From: an uncultured Flavobacteriales bacterium
Lineage (GTDB): Bacteria; Bacteroidota; Bacteroidia; Flavobacteriales; BACL11
NCBI GenBank assembly: GCA_905181635.1
Contig: CAJIYM010000004.1
Coordinates: 142,264 to 206,263, forward strand
DNA: 64,000 nt
Reading direction: 5' to 3'
Positions 9,822-19,287 of this stretch are shown here, in pieces. The position numbers and the translations under genes were made by a program. The notes under the pieces were generated by a model. The model searched no databases. It worked only from the letters and a program-made list of their open reading frames with translations, and had not been told where the DNA came from. Each line of letters opens with the position of its first letter. Position 1 is the stretch's first letter.

Positions 9822-10844
9822 ATGGGATGGTTTGACTTTATGCAAGAAGCAATTGCGATTGATTTAGGAACTGCAAATACACTAATTATTTATAACGATA
9901 AAGTAGTTGTAGACGAGCCTTCTATTGTTGCTAAAAACATCAGAACGGGTGATGTGGTAGCTATTGGAACAAAGGCTCAACAGATGCACGGAAAGACACA
10001 TAAAGAAATTGAAACTTTGCGACCACTAAAAGATGGAGTAATTGCTGACTTCCAATCCTCGGAGCAAATGATAAGGGGATTTATTGGTATGATTCCTAGA
10101 AAAAGATCCATATTTTCACCAGCACTGAAGATGGTAATATGTATCCCATCAGGTGTAACCGAGGTTGAAAAAAGAGCAGTAATTGATTCAGCAGAACATG
10201 CTGGAGCAAAAGATGTTTGGCTAATACACGAACCTATGGCAGCTGCAATTGGGATTGGAATTGATGTATTGGAACCAAAAGGAAATATGGTAATTGATAT
10301 TGGCGGTGGTACAACTGAGATTGCAGTTATTTCATTAGGCGGAATTGTTTGTGATAAATCAATTAGAGTTGCAGGAGATGAATTTACTGATAATATAAAA
10401 AACTATATGAAAACCAGGCACAATATAGCAGTTGGTGATATTATGGCTGAACAAATAAAAATAAATGTTGGCTCGGCACTCACTGAGCTAGAAGAACCAC
10501 CAGCAAACTATGCTGTTCACGGAAGAGATTTAATGAGTGGAATTCCAAAAGAGGTAATTGTAACTTATAAAGAAATTGCAGGATCACTTAACAATTCTAT
10601 TGAACAAATTGAAGAAGCTGTAATGAGCGCTCTATTCAACACTCCACCAGCACTTTCGGCTGATATTTATAATGAAGGATTATATTTAACCGGTGGAGGG
10701 TCAATGTTAAGAGGGTTAGATAAACGAATTTCAAGAAAAACAAAGCTACCTGTATATGTTGCTGAAGATCCATTAAGAGCTGTAGCAAGAGGAACCGGAA
10801 TTGCACTTAAAAATATAGAAAGCTATACATTCTTAATTCAATAG
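9822..10844 (+). CDS. mreB: Rod shape-determining protein MreB
   Basis: Bacterial actin that forms membrane-bound filaments guiding the elongasome. The 340-residue product has the actin-fold phosphate loop AIDLGTANT, the central DIGGGTTE motif, and LTGGGSML near the C-terminus, as in MreB rather than FtsA. The N-terminal MGWFDFMQ could be the short amphipathic membrane anchor. It is the first of the mreB-mreC-mreD-PBP2-rodA series, all on the plus strand with short gaps or overlaps. This predicts a rod-shaped cell, at least for part of the life cycle. Confidence 0.96.
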   Translation: MGWFDFMQEAIAIDLGTANTLIIYNDKVVVDEPSIVAKNIRTGDVVAIGTKAQQMHGKTHKEIETLRPLKDGVIADFQSSEQMIRGFIGMIPRKRSIFSPALKMVICIPSGVTEVEKRAVIDSAEHAGAKDVWLIHEPMAAAIGIGIDVLEPKGNMVIDIGGGTTEIAVISLGGIVCDKSIRVAGDEFTDNIKNYMKTRHNIAVGDIMAEQIKINVGSALTELEEPPANYAVHGRDLMSGIPKEVIVTYKEIAGSLNNSIEQIEEAVMSALFNTPPALSADIYNEGLYLTGGGSMLRGLDKRISRKTKLPVYVAEDPLRAVARGTGIALKNIESYTFLIQ

Positions 10845-10857
10845 CCCTTAAGCGAAA

Positions 10858-11673
10858 ATGTATAACCTATTACGATTTATTAAGATAAATCATTTTCTAT
10901 TATTGTTTCTATTAATAGAAGGGTTTTCTGTCTTTTTATTGCTAAAAAATAATAGTTATCAAGCAAATAAAGCTATTAATTTTAGCACACAATATACAGG
11001 CCTTGTTTACAAATACACAACCTCATTTTCTAACTATGTAGCACTGAAAGAAACTAATGAGTTTCTTGTAAGTGAAAATGCTAAGCTCCATTCTTTACTG
11101 AAAAATGAATCTGAATTTACTGATTCAACTTTAATAAAAAGCAAGCATTTCAACTACTATCCTGCTAAAGTGATAAATAGTTCAGTAAGTAAACGAAATA
11201 ACTTTATCACATTAAACAAAGGATTAAAACATGGTATTACGACAGGAATGGGTGTAATAACAAATCAGGGAGTTGTTGGGGTTATCCATTCTGTAAGCAA
11301 AAATTATGCAATTGCCATTTCCTTACTTCACCGAAAATCAGCTATAGGTATTCAGCTAAATAAAAATAATCACAATGGAATTTTGAAATGGAAGGGGTTT
11401 GATTATAAAACCGTTAACATCAATGATTTTCCAAATCATATCCCTATTAAAATTAGCGATACCATAAGTACAAACAGCCATAGTATTATTTTTCCTGAAG
11501 GAGTAAATATTGGGGCAGTAAAAAGTATTCAGAAAAATAAAGATGATGGGTTTTATGATGTTAGCGTTAAACTTTTTGAAGATTTCAATCAGTTAAACTA
11601 TGTCTATATCATCCATTCTCAAGCTGCAGAAGAACAATTGATGTTAGAAAAAACAATTAAAGAGAATGAATAA
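10858..11673 (+). CDS. mreC: Rod shape-determining protein MreC
   Basis: Periplasmic scaffold of the elongasome, linking MreB and MreD to PBP2. The 271-residue protein has one N-terminal membrane segment (about 11-29), a coiled coil (about 60-85, with KETNEFLVSENAKL) and a beta-rich core with the MreC-like GLKHGITTGMGVITNQGVVG stretch and later FPEGVNIG. It starts 13 bases after mreB and overlaps mreD by 8 bases, which implies translational coupling. Confidence 0.92.
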   Translation: MYNLLRFIKINHFLLLFLLIEGFSVFLLLKNNSYQANKAINFSTQYTGLVYKYTTSFSNYVALKETNEFLVSENAKLHSLLKNESEFTDSTLIKSKHFNYYPAKVINSSVSKRNNFITLNKGLKHGITTGMGVITNQGVVGVIHSVSKNYAIAISLLHRKSAIGIQLNKNNHNGILKWKGFDYKTVNINDFPNHIPIKISDTISTNSHSIIFPEGVNIGAVKSIQKNKDDGFYDVSVKLFEDFNQLNYVYIIHSQAAEEQLMLEKTIKENE

Positions 11674-12178
11674 ATATTTTGCAAAATACCTATTTCTACT
11701 ACCTTTATATGTTGCACTACAGGTACTAGTACTTAACCAGATTCTATTTTCAGCCTATATTAATCCGTTTTTATATGTAATTCTAATTATAGGTTTACCA
11801 ATAAAGACACCCAAGTGGTTTTTACTTATTTATGCTTTCTTACTTGGTTTTTTTATTGACATTTTTTCAGGAAGTTTAGGGTTTCATTCAACAGCAACAA
11901 TACTTATTGCTTTTTTAAAACCCTTCATTAGTAAGATAACTATACCTCATAATATACTAGGAGATACAGATGAGATTACACTAAAAAAGATAGGAAATAA
12001 AGCTTTTATTACGTTTTCATTATTTTTAATCATTGTCCATAATAGCTGTTTATTTATTATGGAACACATTAATTTTAATCTGGCTATTGTAGGTAAAATA
12101 TTGTCTAGCTCATTTGTTACCTTAATCATTGTGCTTATTTCACAATTATTTATAAAAAAAAATAATGAAAGGTTATAA
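11666..12178 (+). CDS. mreD: Rod shape-determining protein MreD
   Basis: Small integral membrane partner of MreC in the elongasome. The 170 residues form about five hydrophobic helices (for example FLLPLYVALQVLVLNQILF at the start and VTLIIVLISQLF at the end), with the MreD-like GFFIDIFSGSLGFHS segment in the middle. MreD sequences diverge strongly, so position between mreC and the PBP2 gene carries much of the call. It overlaps mreC by 8 bases and the PBP2 gene by 14. Confidence 0.88.
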   Translation: MNKYFAKYLFLLPLYVALQVLVLNQILFSAYINPFLYVILIIGLPIKTPKWFLLIYAFLLGFFIDIFSGSLGFHSTATILIAFLKPFISKITIPHNILGDTDEITLKKIGNKAFITFSLFLIIVHNSCLFIMEHINFNLAIVGKILSSSFVTLIIVLISQLFIKKNNERL

Positions 12179-13982
12179 AAATAGACATAAAATTGTTGTT
12201 GCTATATTTACGTTAATTGCCATTACTTTCATCACTAAATTATTTTACATTCAAATATTGAATGATAATTATAAATTCTCTGCTAACAATAATGTATTGC
12301 GCTATGAAGTACAGCAGTCGGTAAGAGGATTAATCTACGATAGAGACAGTAACCTTATTGTTGCTAATGTCCCTGCTTACGACTTAATGATTATCCCCAG
12401 AGAATTAAAAGAACAAGTGATTGATACTTTAGCTTTTTGTAATTTGATTAGTATAAGCAAAGAAGAATACCTAGTAAAATACAAAAAAGCTTCTAACTAT
12501 TCTAGTTATAAAGAAAGTGTATTCATAAAACACATCAATCTAGAAAACTCTAGCACACTATCCGAAAAGCTTTTTCAATTTCCTGGTTTCTATTTAAGAA
12601 AGATTACAATGCGAGATTACCCAAGTAATGTAGCTACTCATTTAATAGGTTACCTAGGAGAAGTAAATTTAAAAAAAACTAAGGAAGATCCTTACTATAC
12701 TAAGGGAGATTTGACAGGAGTTAGTGGAGTGGAAGCAGCATATGAAAAGCACCTTAGAGGGCAGAAAGGAATGGCTATAAAATTAGTTGATGTACATAAC
12801 CGTGATCAAGGTAAATTCCAAGCAGGAAAGTTTGACACCATACCAATTGCTGGAAGTAATTTAATTTCAACCATTGATATTGAGTTACAACAATATGGCG
12901 AACAACTAATGAGAAATAAGATTGGAGCAATTGTAGCTATTGAACCCTCAACAGGAGAAATTCTTGCTTTAGTTTCCGCACCTACTTACAATCCAAATTT
13001 GTTAATTGGACGAAAACGATCAGTCAATTATAGTATCCTATCTAAGGATAAAAAAAAACCTTTATTCAATAGAGCATTACAAGGAACCTACCCGCCTGGG
13101 TCAACTTTCAAATTAGTAACCGGACTTATTGCTTTACAAGAAGGAACAATATCTAAAAACACTCAATTTTCCTGTGATGATGGTTACAACTATGGAAATG
13201 ATAAAAAAGTAGGTTGTCACCCTCATAAATCACCTGTTAGGTTAATAAACGGAATTGAAATTTCATGTAATACTTATTTTTGTAATATATACGAAAAGTA
13301 TTTTAATCAATTTGGCTCCACTAAAGAGGCTTATGATAATTGGTACAGTCATGTATCCAGTTTTGGCGTAGGAAACTTTATGAATAATGACTTTATAACA
13401 GGAAGCCCAGGAAAACTACCAAAATCAACTTATTTTAACACTTTATACCGAGGAAGCTGGAATGCCAACACCATTATATCAATGGCAATTGGGCAAGGAG
13501 AATTATTACTTACCCCCATACAAATGGCAAACATGACCGCTATACTTGCCAACAAAGGATACTACTATACACCACATATCATCAAAAGCATTTCAGGTGA
13601 ATTAAGTATTGATAGTAACTATACAACTAAGAAATATTGTAGCATTGACAAACAACATTTCACACCAATAATCAACGGTATGGAGCAAGTCGTTTATGGT
13701 AAAGAAGGAACCGCAAAATATTGTAAAATTCCGAACTACGAAATATGTGGAAAAACAGGGACAGCACAAAATCCTCATGGGGAAGATCATTCTATATTTA
13801 TTGCTTTTGCACCAAAAAAAAAACCAGCAATAGCCATAGCAGTTTATGTTGAAAATGGAGGATGGGGATCAACTTGGGCTGCCCCTATTGCATCATTAAT
13901 GATAGAAAAATACCTAAACAGAGAAACAACAAATAAAGCCCAAGAAACTTTTATCCTAAATGGAAATTTAATAGATAAATAA
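12165..13982 (+). CDS. mrdA: Penicillin-binding protein 2 (elongation transpeptidase)
   Basis: Class B penicillin-binding protein that cross-links peptidoglycan during side-wall growth. The 605-residue product has one N-terminal membrane anchor (about 9-28), a PBP dimerisation domain (RGLIYDRDSNLIVANVP near 48-64) and a transpeptidase domain. All three catalytic motifs are present: STFK in PPGSTFK (~311), SCN (~366) and KTGTA (~528). It starts inside the end of mreD. Its stop overlaps the rodA start as TAATG, so the two are very likely translationally coupled. Confidence 0.95.
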   Translation: MKGYKNRHKIVVAIFTLIAITFITKLFYIQILNDNYKFSANNNVLRYEVQQSVRGLIYDRDSNLIVANVPAYDLMIIPRELKEQVIDTLAFCNLISISKEEYLVKYKKASNYSSYKESVFIKHINLENSSTLSEKLFQFPGFYLRKITMRDYPSNVATHLIGYLGEVNLKKTKEDPYYTKGDLTGVSGVEAAYEKHLRGQKGMAIKLVDVHNRDQGKFQAGKFDTIPIAGSNLISTIDIELQQYGEQLMRNKIGAIVAIEPSTGEILALVSAPTYNPNLLIGRKRSVNYSILSKDKKKPLFNRALQGTYPPGSTFKLVTGLIALQEGTISKNTQFSCDDGYNYGNDKKVGCHPHKSPVRLINGIEISCNTYFCNIYEKYFNQFGSTKEAYDNWYSHVSSFGVGNFMNNDFITGSPGKLPKSTYFNTLYRGSWNANTIISMAIGQGELLLTPIQMANMTAILANKGYYYTPHIIKSISGELSIDSNYTTKKYCSIDKQHFTPIINGMEQVVYGKEGTAKYCKIPNYEICGKTGTAQNPHGEDHSIFIAFAPKKKPAIAIAVYVENGGWGSTWAAPIASLMIEKYLNRETTNKAQETFILNGNLIDK

Positions 13983-15244
13983 TGAGAGCTGCAAAAAATA
14001 TATTCGCAAATATTGACAAAGTAAGTATTGGGCTTTATGTATTACTTATGCTTTTTGGGTTGATAAACATTTATGCTTCACAGTTCAATGATGACTCGGC
14101 AATGGTAATTGACTTTAGTAGCCGATATGGAAAACAACTTTTTTTTATTTGCATTTCTTCTTTTGTTGCTTTTTTAATACTTATAATCGACTGGAAATTC
14201 TTCTATTCCCTTTCTTACATCTTTTATGTCGCTATTATTCTACTGCTAATTGGAGTGCTTTTTAAAGGAGGGATTACCGGTGGAGCTACATCCTGGTTCG
14301 AATTTGGAAGTTTTAAATTTCAACCTTCAGAATTCGCAAAGTTTACCACCGCACTTGCACTTGCAAAATACTATAACAACCTTAACACTAAACGCAAGTC
14401 ATTACACGAGAAGCTCAGTACCTATGCAATAATTATACTTCCGTTTTTATTGATTATACTGCAAAATGACCTTGGCACTGCCTTAGTTTATGCAGGATTT
14501 GTACTCGTATTATATCGCGAAGGCCTTTCGGGAAACATCCTGATATTTGGATTAATTATTGCCATTCTATTTGTGGTTACCTTACTAGTTGAAAAGACAA
14601 TTATAGTTACTTTTATATCAGGGATTGCATTAATTATATTTTTGCTTTCAAGAAGAAAAAAGAAAGAACTATTACTTATAATGGGTATACTAATAACAAG
14701 TATATCTTTTATTTTTAGTGTTGATTATATATTCAATGATGTAATGGCCCCACATCAAAAAAAAAGAATAGATATTTTATTAGGAAAAGAGTTTGACCCT
14801 CACGGAGCAGGATACAACCTTATCCAATCAAAAATTGCGATTGGCTCTGGAGGGTTTAGTGGAAAAGGTTTTTTAAACGGAACACAAACTCGATTTGATT
14901 TTGTACCCGAGCAAAGTACAGACTTTATCTTTTGTACTATCGGAGAGGAATGGGGATTCCTAGGTAGTTTTTTCTTTATCTCATTATTCCTAGGTCTGCT
15001 CTTTAGGGTACTTTTCCTTGCCGAAAGACAAAGATCAAACTTCAGCAGGATTTATGGCTATAGTGTGGCCACTATCCTTTTTATGCACTTTACTATAAAT
15101 ATAGGAATGACTATTGGCTTGTTGCCTGTAATTGGAATACCATTGCCTTTTATTAGTTATGGCGGTTCTTCTTTACTTGGCTTTACTATCCTACTCTTTA
15201 TTTTCCTAAATCTTGATTCTTACCGCTTACAGATTTTGAGATAA
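13982..15244 (+). CDS. rodA: Peptidoglycan glycosyltransferase RodA
   Basis: SEDS-family polymerase that extends glycan strands with PBP2 in the elongasome. The 420 residues form about ten membrane helices. Typical SEDS segments are seen: WFEFGSFKFQPSEFAKF, the extracellular GFLNGTQTRFDFVPEQSTDFIF loop with conserved EQSTDFIF, and the closing PLPFISYGGSS. The start ATG shares one base with the PBP2 stop. It is the last gene of the purH-mre train and is followed by a hairpin terminator. Confidence 0.95.
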   Translation: MRAAKNIFANIDKVSIGLYVLLMLFGLINIYASQFNDDSAMVIDFSSRYGKQLFFICISSFVAFLILIIDWKFFYSLSYIFYVAIILLLIGVLFKGGITGGATSWFEFGSFKFQPSEFAKFTTALALAKYYNNLNTKRKSLHEKLSTYAIIILPFLLIILQNDLGTALVYAGFVLVLYREGLSGNILIFGLIIAILFVVTLLVEKTIIVTFISGIALIIFLLSRRKKKELLLIMGILITSISFIFSVDYIFNDVMAPHQKKRIDILLGKEFDPHGAGYNLIQSKIAIGSGGFSGKGFLNGTQTRFDFVPEQSTDFIFCTIGEEWGFLGSFFFISLFLGLLFRVLFLAERQRSNFSRIYGYSVATILFMHFTINIGMTIGLLPVIGIPLPFISYGGSSLLGFTILLFIFLNLDSYRLQILR

Positions 15245-15278
15245 AAAAAAGCCCAACCTTTCGGCTGAGCATTTTTTA
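15243..15278. terminator. Bidirectional intrinsic terminator between rodA and ppiD
   Basis: A run of A, then GCCCAACC, a short loop, GGCTGAGC, and a run of T. The core stem has six of eight pairs and is lengthened by the flanking A/T runs. It lies between two converging genes and could serve both. Confidence 0.6.
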
Positions 15279-15297
15279 TTTATTTTAAAAGAACTGA

Positions 15298-17397
15298 TTA
15301 ATTAAAATCTGAACGATTATCTTTTACATCAGCCTCAGTGTTTAATACTTTATAAGCAGCACCATTAGCATAAGCAGCAGCTCCTTTTTGTGCTTCTTGT
15401 TTTTGCTTAGTAAAATCACCAGTATTTTTTGCATCATCCTTAGCGGTAACCTGTACTACATAAACAGCATTAGCTCCTGCAATTGGACTAGAAACAGAAC
15501 CAACAGCAGTACCAAAAATAGAACCTACTAACTCAGGTTCGTAACCAATACCTTGCAAGCTTAAGTTTGCTAAATTAGCTCTTTGTGCATTCACAACGGA
15601 TTGTCCATTGTTAGCTGCAATGGCAACTAAATCATCTCCTGTTATAGACGCAGTAATATAGTCCGCTTTCTTATCCTTCACTACTAAAGCAGAAATTTGC
15701 TCTTTAATATCTTCTAAAGGGATATTCCCCTTAATATGTTCTTTTGTTAAGTAAGCGACAACATAAGAGTTTTCAAACTGGAAGACTTCAGAAACAGTTC
15801 CTTCAACTGTAGTATTCATCCATCTTACCATTTCTCTTGAGTTTGGCAAACCAACAATGCTTTGCTTGTCAGCAGTTACTTTACTATCGCTTCTTTTTAC
15901 TAAATTTTGCTGTGCAACTAAAGAATCAAAAGCAATTCCTTCATTTAATATTTTTCCTGCAAACTGAGCTGCTTCAGAGTAATAAGTATTATACGTTTCA
16001 GTGCTTGGCTCAACATTTCTGTCGATAAAAGCAATTTTTACTTTACGTACAGCTCTACTTGTTTTTGTTACCTCAATAAGATGAACGCCAAATTGAGAAG
16101 TAACGACACTAAAGTCCCCTCTTTTAGAAGTAAAACAAGCTTCATTAAATTCATCAACCATTGCTCCTTCCAAGAACCAACCTAGGTCACCTCCTTTAAT
16201 AGCAGAACTTTTATCCTCAGAATTTTTTTCTGCTAAAGCACCAAAGTCAGCACCCGCTTGAACTTGTGCTTTTATAGCTTCAATTCTTATATTTACAGAA
16301 TCCAAACTCATAGTTTGAGTAGGAGATATTAAGATATGACGCGCCTCAACTGAATCAGGACGATCTTGAGCGATTGCTAACTTAGCAATACGATAAACAC
16401 CTTGACTCACTTGATAAGGACCTATAACAGCACCTTGTTCAGCATTAAATAATTCCTCCCAATTCTTATCTGCTAAATCTTCTTTAGTAGTAAAAGTAAA
16501 ACGTGCTGAAGTATTATCAGAATTTCTTCTAGCCATTAAATCATAATCTTCAAAAATAGTAAAGTCAGCTTTTAAATCGGTAATAGCTGATTTAGTAGTT
16601 GCATCATCTTCTTGTGAAGGAATAACTGTAAATACTACAAAGTCAACATTCTTTGATGCTGTTTGCTCATAGTTTGATTTATTGTCATCATAATAATTTG
16701 CTAATTCGCTTTCAGTTGGCTCAACCATGCTATCAGCAACTGAAGAAAAAGGAATAGCTACATAGTTAAAAGTAATATTTTGTGAATTTTCGTTAAAGTT
16801 CAATTTCGCTTCTTCACCCGTTACATACATAGCATTCGAAACTAGTGAATTGTACTTTGAAGTTTTAATTAAGCCAATTAAGTATTTTTGGAAACCTACC
16901 CATCTTGTTCTTGCTTCTCCTGTTGGATCTTGGTCAATTTGTTTTAAATAGCCTAATACCTTTGTTCTATCAAACTGACCCGTTAATTGATCTTGAAAAG
17001 CAGGAACTTTTGAAATTTCAGGATGTACATTTAATCCCTGTAATAACTCAAAAAACTCATCATCAGAAACATCAATTCCTAATTTACCGAATTCATTGTT
17101 CATAATTAAATCTCTCACATACTGATCCCATATTTGAGATCGAATCTGAGATGTTGTTGTTTGATTAAGTACGCCTTGCTGATTCTGAGACTTCCAGTTT
17201 TGAATTCCTTCCTCAACTTTTAATTCATAAGCTTGACGTGTTACATCTTCACCCAATACTTCTCCTACATAAATACTACCCCCACCACTTGATCCAAGAG
17301 ATGACATAAAGTCGCCTAAAATGAAAGCTAGCATTGCTACGCCAATTACCGTTAATAATAATCCTGATCTATTTCTAATTTTTCCTAGTGTTGCCAT
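15298..17397 (-). CDS. PpiD-like periplasmic peptidyl-prolyl isomerase/chaperone
   Basis: Membrane-anchored folding factor for secreted and outer-membrane proteins. The 699-residue product has one N-terminal membrane helix (about 12-30, after GKIRNRSG), a SurA/PpiD-like N-terminal chaperone region, and a parvulin domain (about 349-450) with the classic EARHILI and KGGDLGWFLEGAMVDEFNEA stretches. A long C-terminal region with a second, degenerate parvulin-like part follows. The bulk is periplasmic. It is the last gene of the minus-strand coaX operon, which otherwise contains outer-membrane and LPS-export functions, consistent with an envelope role. Confidence 0.9.
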   Translation of the reverse strand: MATLGKIRNRSGLLLTVIGVAMLAFILGDFMSSLGSSGGGSIYVGEVLGEDVTRQAYELKVEEGIQNWKSQNQQGVLNQTTTSQIRSQIWDQYVRDLIMNNEFGKLGIDVSDDEFFELLQGLNVHPEISKVPAFQDQLTGQFDRTKVLGYLKQIDQDPTGEARTRWVGFQKYLIGLIKTSKYNSLVSNAMYVTGEEAKLNFNENSQNITFNYVAIPFSSVADSMVEPTESELANYYDDNKSNYEQTASKNVDFVVFTVIPSQEDDATTKSAITDLKADFTIFEDYDLMARRNSDNTSARFTFTTKEDLADKNWEELFNAEQGAVIGPYQVSQGVYRIAKLAIAQDRPDSVEARHILISPTQTMSLDSVNIRIEAIKAQVQAGADFGALAEKNSEDKSSAIKGGDLGWFLEGAMVDEFNEACFTSKRGDFSVVTSQFGVHLIEVTKTSRAVRKVKIAFIDRNVEPSTETYNTYYSEAAQFAGKILNEGIAFDSLVAQQNLVKRSDSKVTADKQSIVGLPNSREMVRWMNTTVEGTVSEVFQFENSYVVAYLTKEHIKGNIPLEDIKEQISALVVKDKKADYITASITGDDLVAIAANNGQSVVNAQRANLANLSLQGIGYEPELVGSIFGTAVGSVSSPIAGANAVYVVQVTAKDDAKNTGDFTKQKQEAQKGAAAYANGAAYKVLNTEADVKDNRSDFN

Positions 17398-17473
17398 TCT
17401 CGTTTTATTTTAATGAAGTTGGCGAATATACAATTGTTATTTAAGAAATAAAAATAGAAAAGCCCCCTATTTT

Positions 17474-18724
17474 TTATCTAGTAGACACCTTCAATTGCAC
17501 TTCTTGTATTGCAGTCTCATTTACTTTTATGATAGTAAATTGAAATTCTTCCAGTTTTATTACATCATCTTTTTGAGGAATTTCTTCCAAATGATGCAAG
17601 ATTAATCCTGCTATAGTTTCGTATTCATCTGACTCAGGTAGAGTAAGTTTATATTTTTTATTAACCAGCTCAATGTCTAAAAGTGCAAAAAGATGATATT
17701 TATTTTTAGCTAATTTTTTATCGGTAATTTCTTCCACATCATGCTCATCAACTATCTCACCAACAATTTCTTCAGTAACATCCTCAATAGTAAGCATTCC
17801 AGAAGTACCACCAAACTCATCAACAACCAAAGCAACTCCTTTATTACCATCAATAAACTGATTTAGTAATTGCATAACTGACATACTTTCTGGCACAAAA
17901 GGAATAGGTAATAAAATAGAACGTACGTTATGTGGATTTCTAAACAAATCAGAAGAATGAATATAGCCAATCACTTTATCAATATTTCCTTTAAAAATTA
18001 AGATTTTGGACAACTTGGTAGCTATAAATCTATTTTTAACTTCATTAATTGGTGACGAAATATCCATAGCTACTAGCTTAGTTCTTGGAATCATACATTC
18101 ACGCAATTTTTTATCAGTTAGATCTAAGACATTTTGCAGCATTTCTACCTCCACCCGACTATCCTCCACTCCATCAGTTGATTTTACATTACTAAGATAT
18201 TCATCCAAATCTGTTTTACCAAATACCTGCTTACCATCTTCCATTTTTTGCCCTAACAAATATTTTAATACTAATTTAGAAAGAAATAGCATAAGCAAAG
18301 CTACAGGCCTAAAAAAAACAAAAAACAACCAAATAGGGATAGAAAATATTCTTAAGATCTGATTAGGATAAATTCTAAAAATTGCTTTAGGTAAAAACTC
18401 AGCTGTTACTAAGACTATTAAAGTAGTAATAATAGTTTGCACAAATAAAAGCGCTAAATCAGAACTGAAATAATACGTAATTTCTGGTGTTAGAATTTGA
18501 GTCATTACTATGCCATAAATCACCAAGGCTATATTATTCCCCACCAACATAGTAGTTATAAAATCAGATTCGTTCTTGGAAAAAAAAGTTATTATATTTG
18601 AAGGGAATTTTCCTGTATTTTTATCTAGTTCTAACTTTAACTTGTTAGCCGAAATAAATGCAATTTCTACTCCCGAGAAAAAAGCAGAAAAAAACAAGGT
18701 AGAAATAGCGACAGATACAAGCAT
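17474..18724 (-). CDS. CNNM/CorC-type hemolysin-like membrane protein
   Basis: A 416-residue member of the DUF21-CBS-CorC_HlyC family. An N-terminal four-helix CNNM membrane domain (to ~190, beginning FFSAFFSGVEIAFISA) is followed by a CBS pair (~195-320, with MIPRTKLVAMDI and VVDEFGGTSGMLTIEDV) and a C-terminal CorC domain (from ~340). Family members are linked to magnesium or other divalent-cation efflux. It is a paralogue of GldE at 61580-62893, but its neighbours (lptC above, ppiD below) are not gld genes, so I do not call it gldE. It begins 20 bases after lptC. Confidence 0.85.
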   Translation of the reverse strand: MLVSVAISTLFFSAFFSGVEIAFISANKLKLELDKNTGKFPSNIITFFSKNESDFITTMLVGNNIALVIYGIVMTQILTPEITYYFSSDLALLFVQTIITTLIVLVTAEFLPKAIFRIYPNQILRIFSIPIWLFFVFFRPVALLMLFLSKLVLKYLLGQKMEDGKQVFGKTDLDEYLSNVKSTDGVEDSRVEVEMLQNVLDLTDKKLRECMIPRTKLVAMDISSPINEVKNRFIATKLSKILIFKGNIDKVIGYIHSSDLFRNPHNVRSILLPIPFVPESMSVMQLLNQFIDGNKGVALVVDEFGGTSGMLTIEDVTEEIVGEIVDEHDVEEITDKKLAKNKYHLFALLDIELVNKKYKLTLPESDEYETIAGLILHHLEEIPQKDDVIKLEEFQFTIIKVNETAIQEVQLKVSTR

Positions 18725-18744
18725 GTGCGTAAAAATACTAAAAC

Positions 18745-19278
18745 TTAATCTGTTTGAGTTGTGAAATCAAAAGTTCCGTGAACTTTAGTAATTGAATACT
18801 CTTTAAAGTCAGTAGTAGAAGTAAAACCTTCACCAAAGACAACTTCTTTACCAGTTGTAATTTTCACTTTCTTATCAGTATATATTTTATTTTTATTTTC
18901 ATCCCAAACCAACTCATCCGTCTCAAGTTTTTTATCATCAGTACTAATTAGTATTACATTATTTTTTGCTAACATAATTTTTTTCTCCTCATCTATTGAA
19001 GCGTAATCAGCAATAAGTGTTGATTGCAAATGTGAAGAGTCATTATAAAAATAAACCTCCAATTTATTAGGGAAAATTAATGCAGGTTGAAAGTCTTGAA
19101 AACGCTCAATACTATTAGCTAGCACTTTAACTTTCACCTTACCATTTTCCGTATGGAGAAGTTGCGCTCCTTTAATCTGCTCAATAGGTTGGCGCCTAAC
19201 GCTAACAAACTCCTGCACAAGTTTAGGATCATTAGTGCATGAAGTCATTACAATTAAAAAGATAATAAATAAACGCAT
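18745..19278 (-). CDS. lptC: LPS export protein LptC, lipoprotein form
   Basis: Part of the Lpt bridge that moves LPS from the inner to the outer membrane. The 177-residue product begins with a lipoprotein signal ending MTSC (Cys14), a common form in Bacteroidota, whereas the E. coli protein is anchored by a membrane helix. The body is the beta-jellyroll OstA-like fold, visible as alternating strands: LIADYASIDEEKKIMLAKNN, then LETDELVWDENKNKIYTDK and VVFGEGFTSTTDF. It lies in an operon between a TPR protein and a CNNM protein, an order repeated in many Bacteroidota. Confidence 0.82.
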   Translation of the reverse strand: MRLFIIFLIVMTSCTNDPKLVQEFVSVRRQPIEQIKGAQLLHTENGKVKVKVLANSIERFQDFQPALIFPNKLEVYFYNDSSHLQSTLIADYASIDEEKKIMLAKNNVILISTDDKKLETDELVWDENKNKIYTDKKVKITTGKEVVFGEGFTSTTDFKEYSITKVHGTFDFTTQTD

Positions 19279-19287
19279 AATTTTCGC

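Noticed and set aside
17474-18724. Calling this CNNM gene gldE
   Set aside because: The copy at 61580-62893 sits in the standard mutY-ssb-gldE-gldD order; this one lies in the lptC operon.
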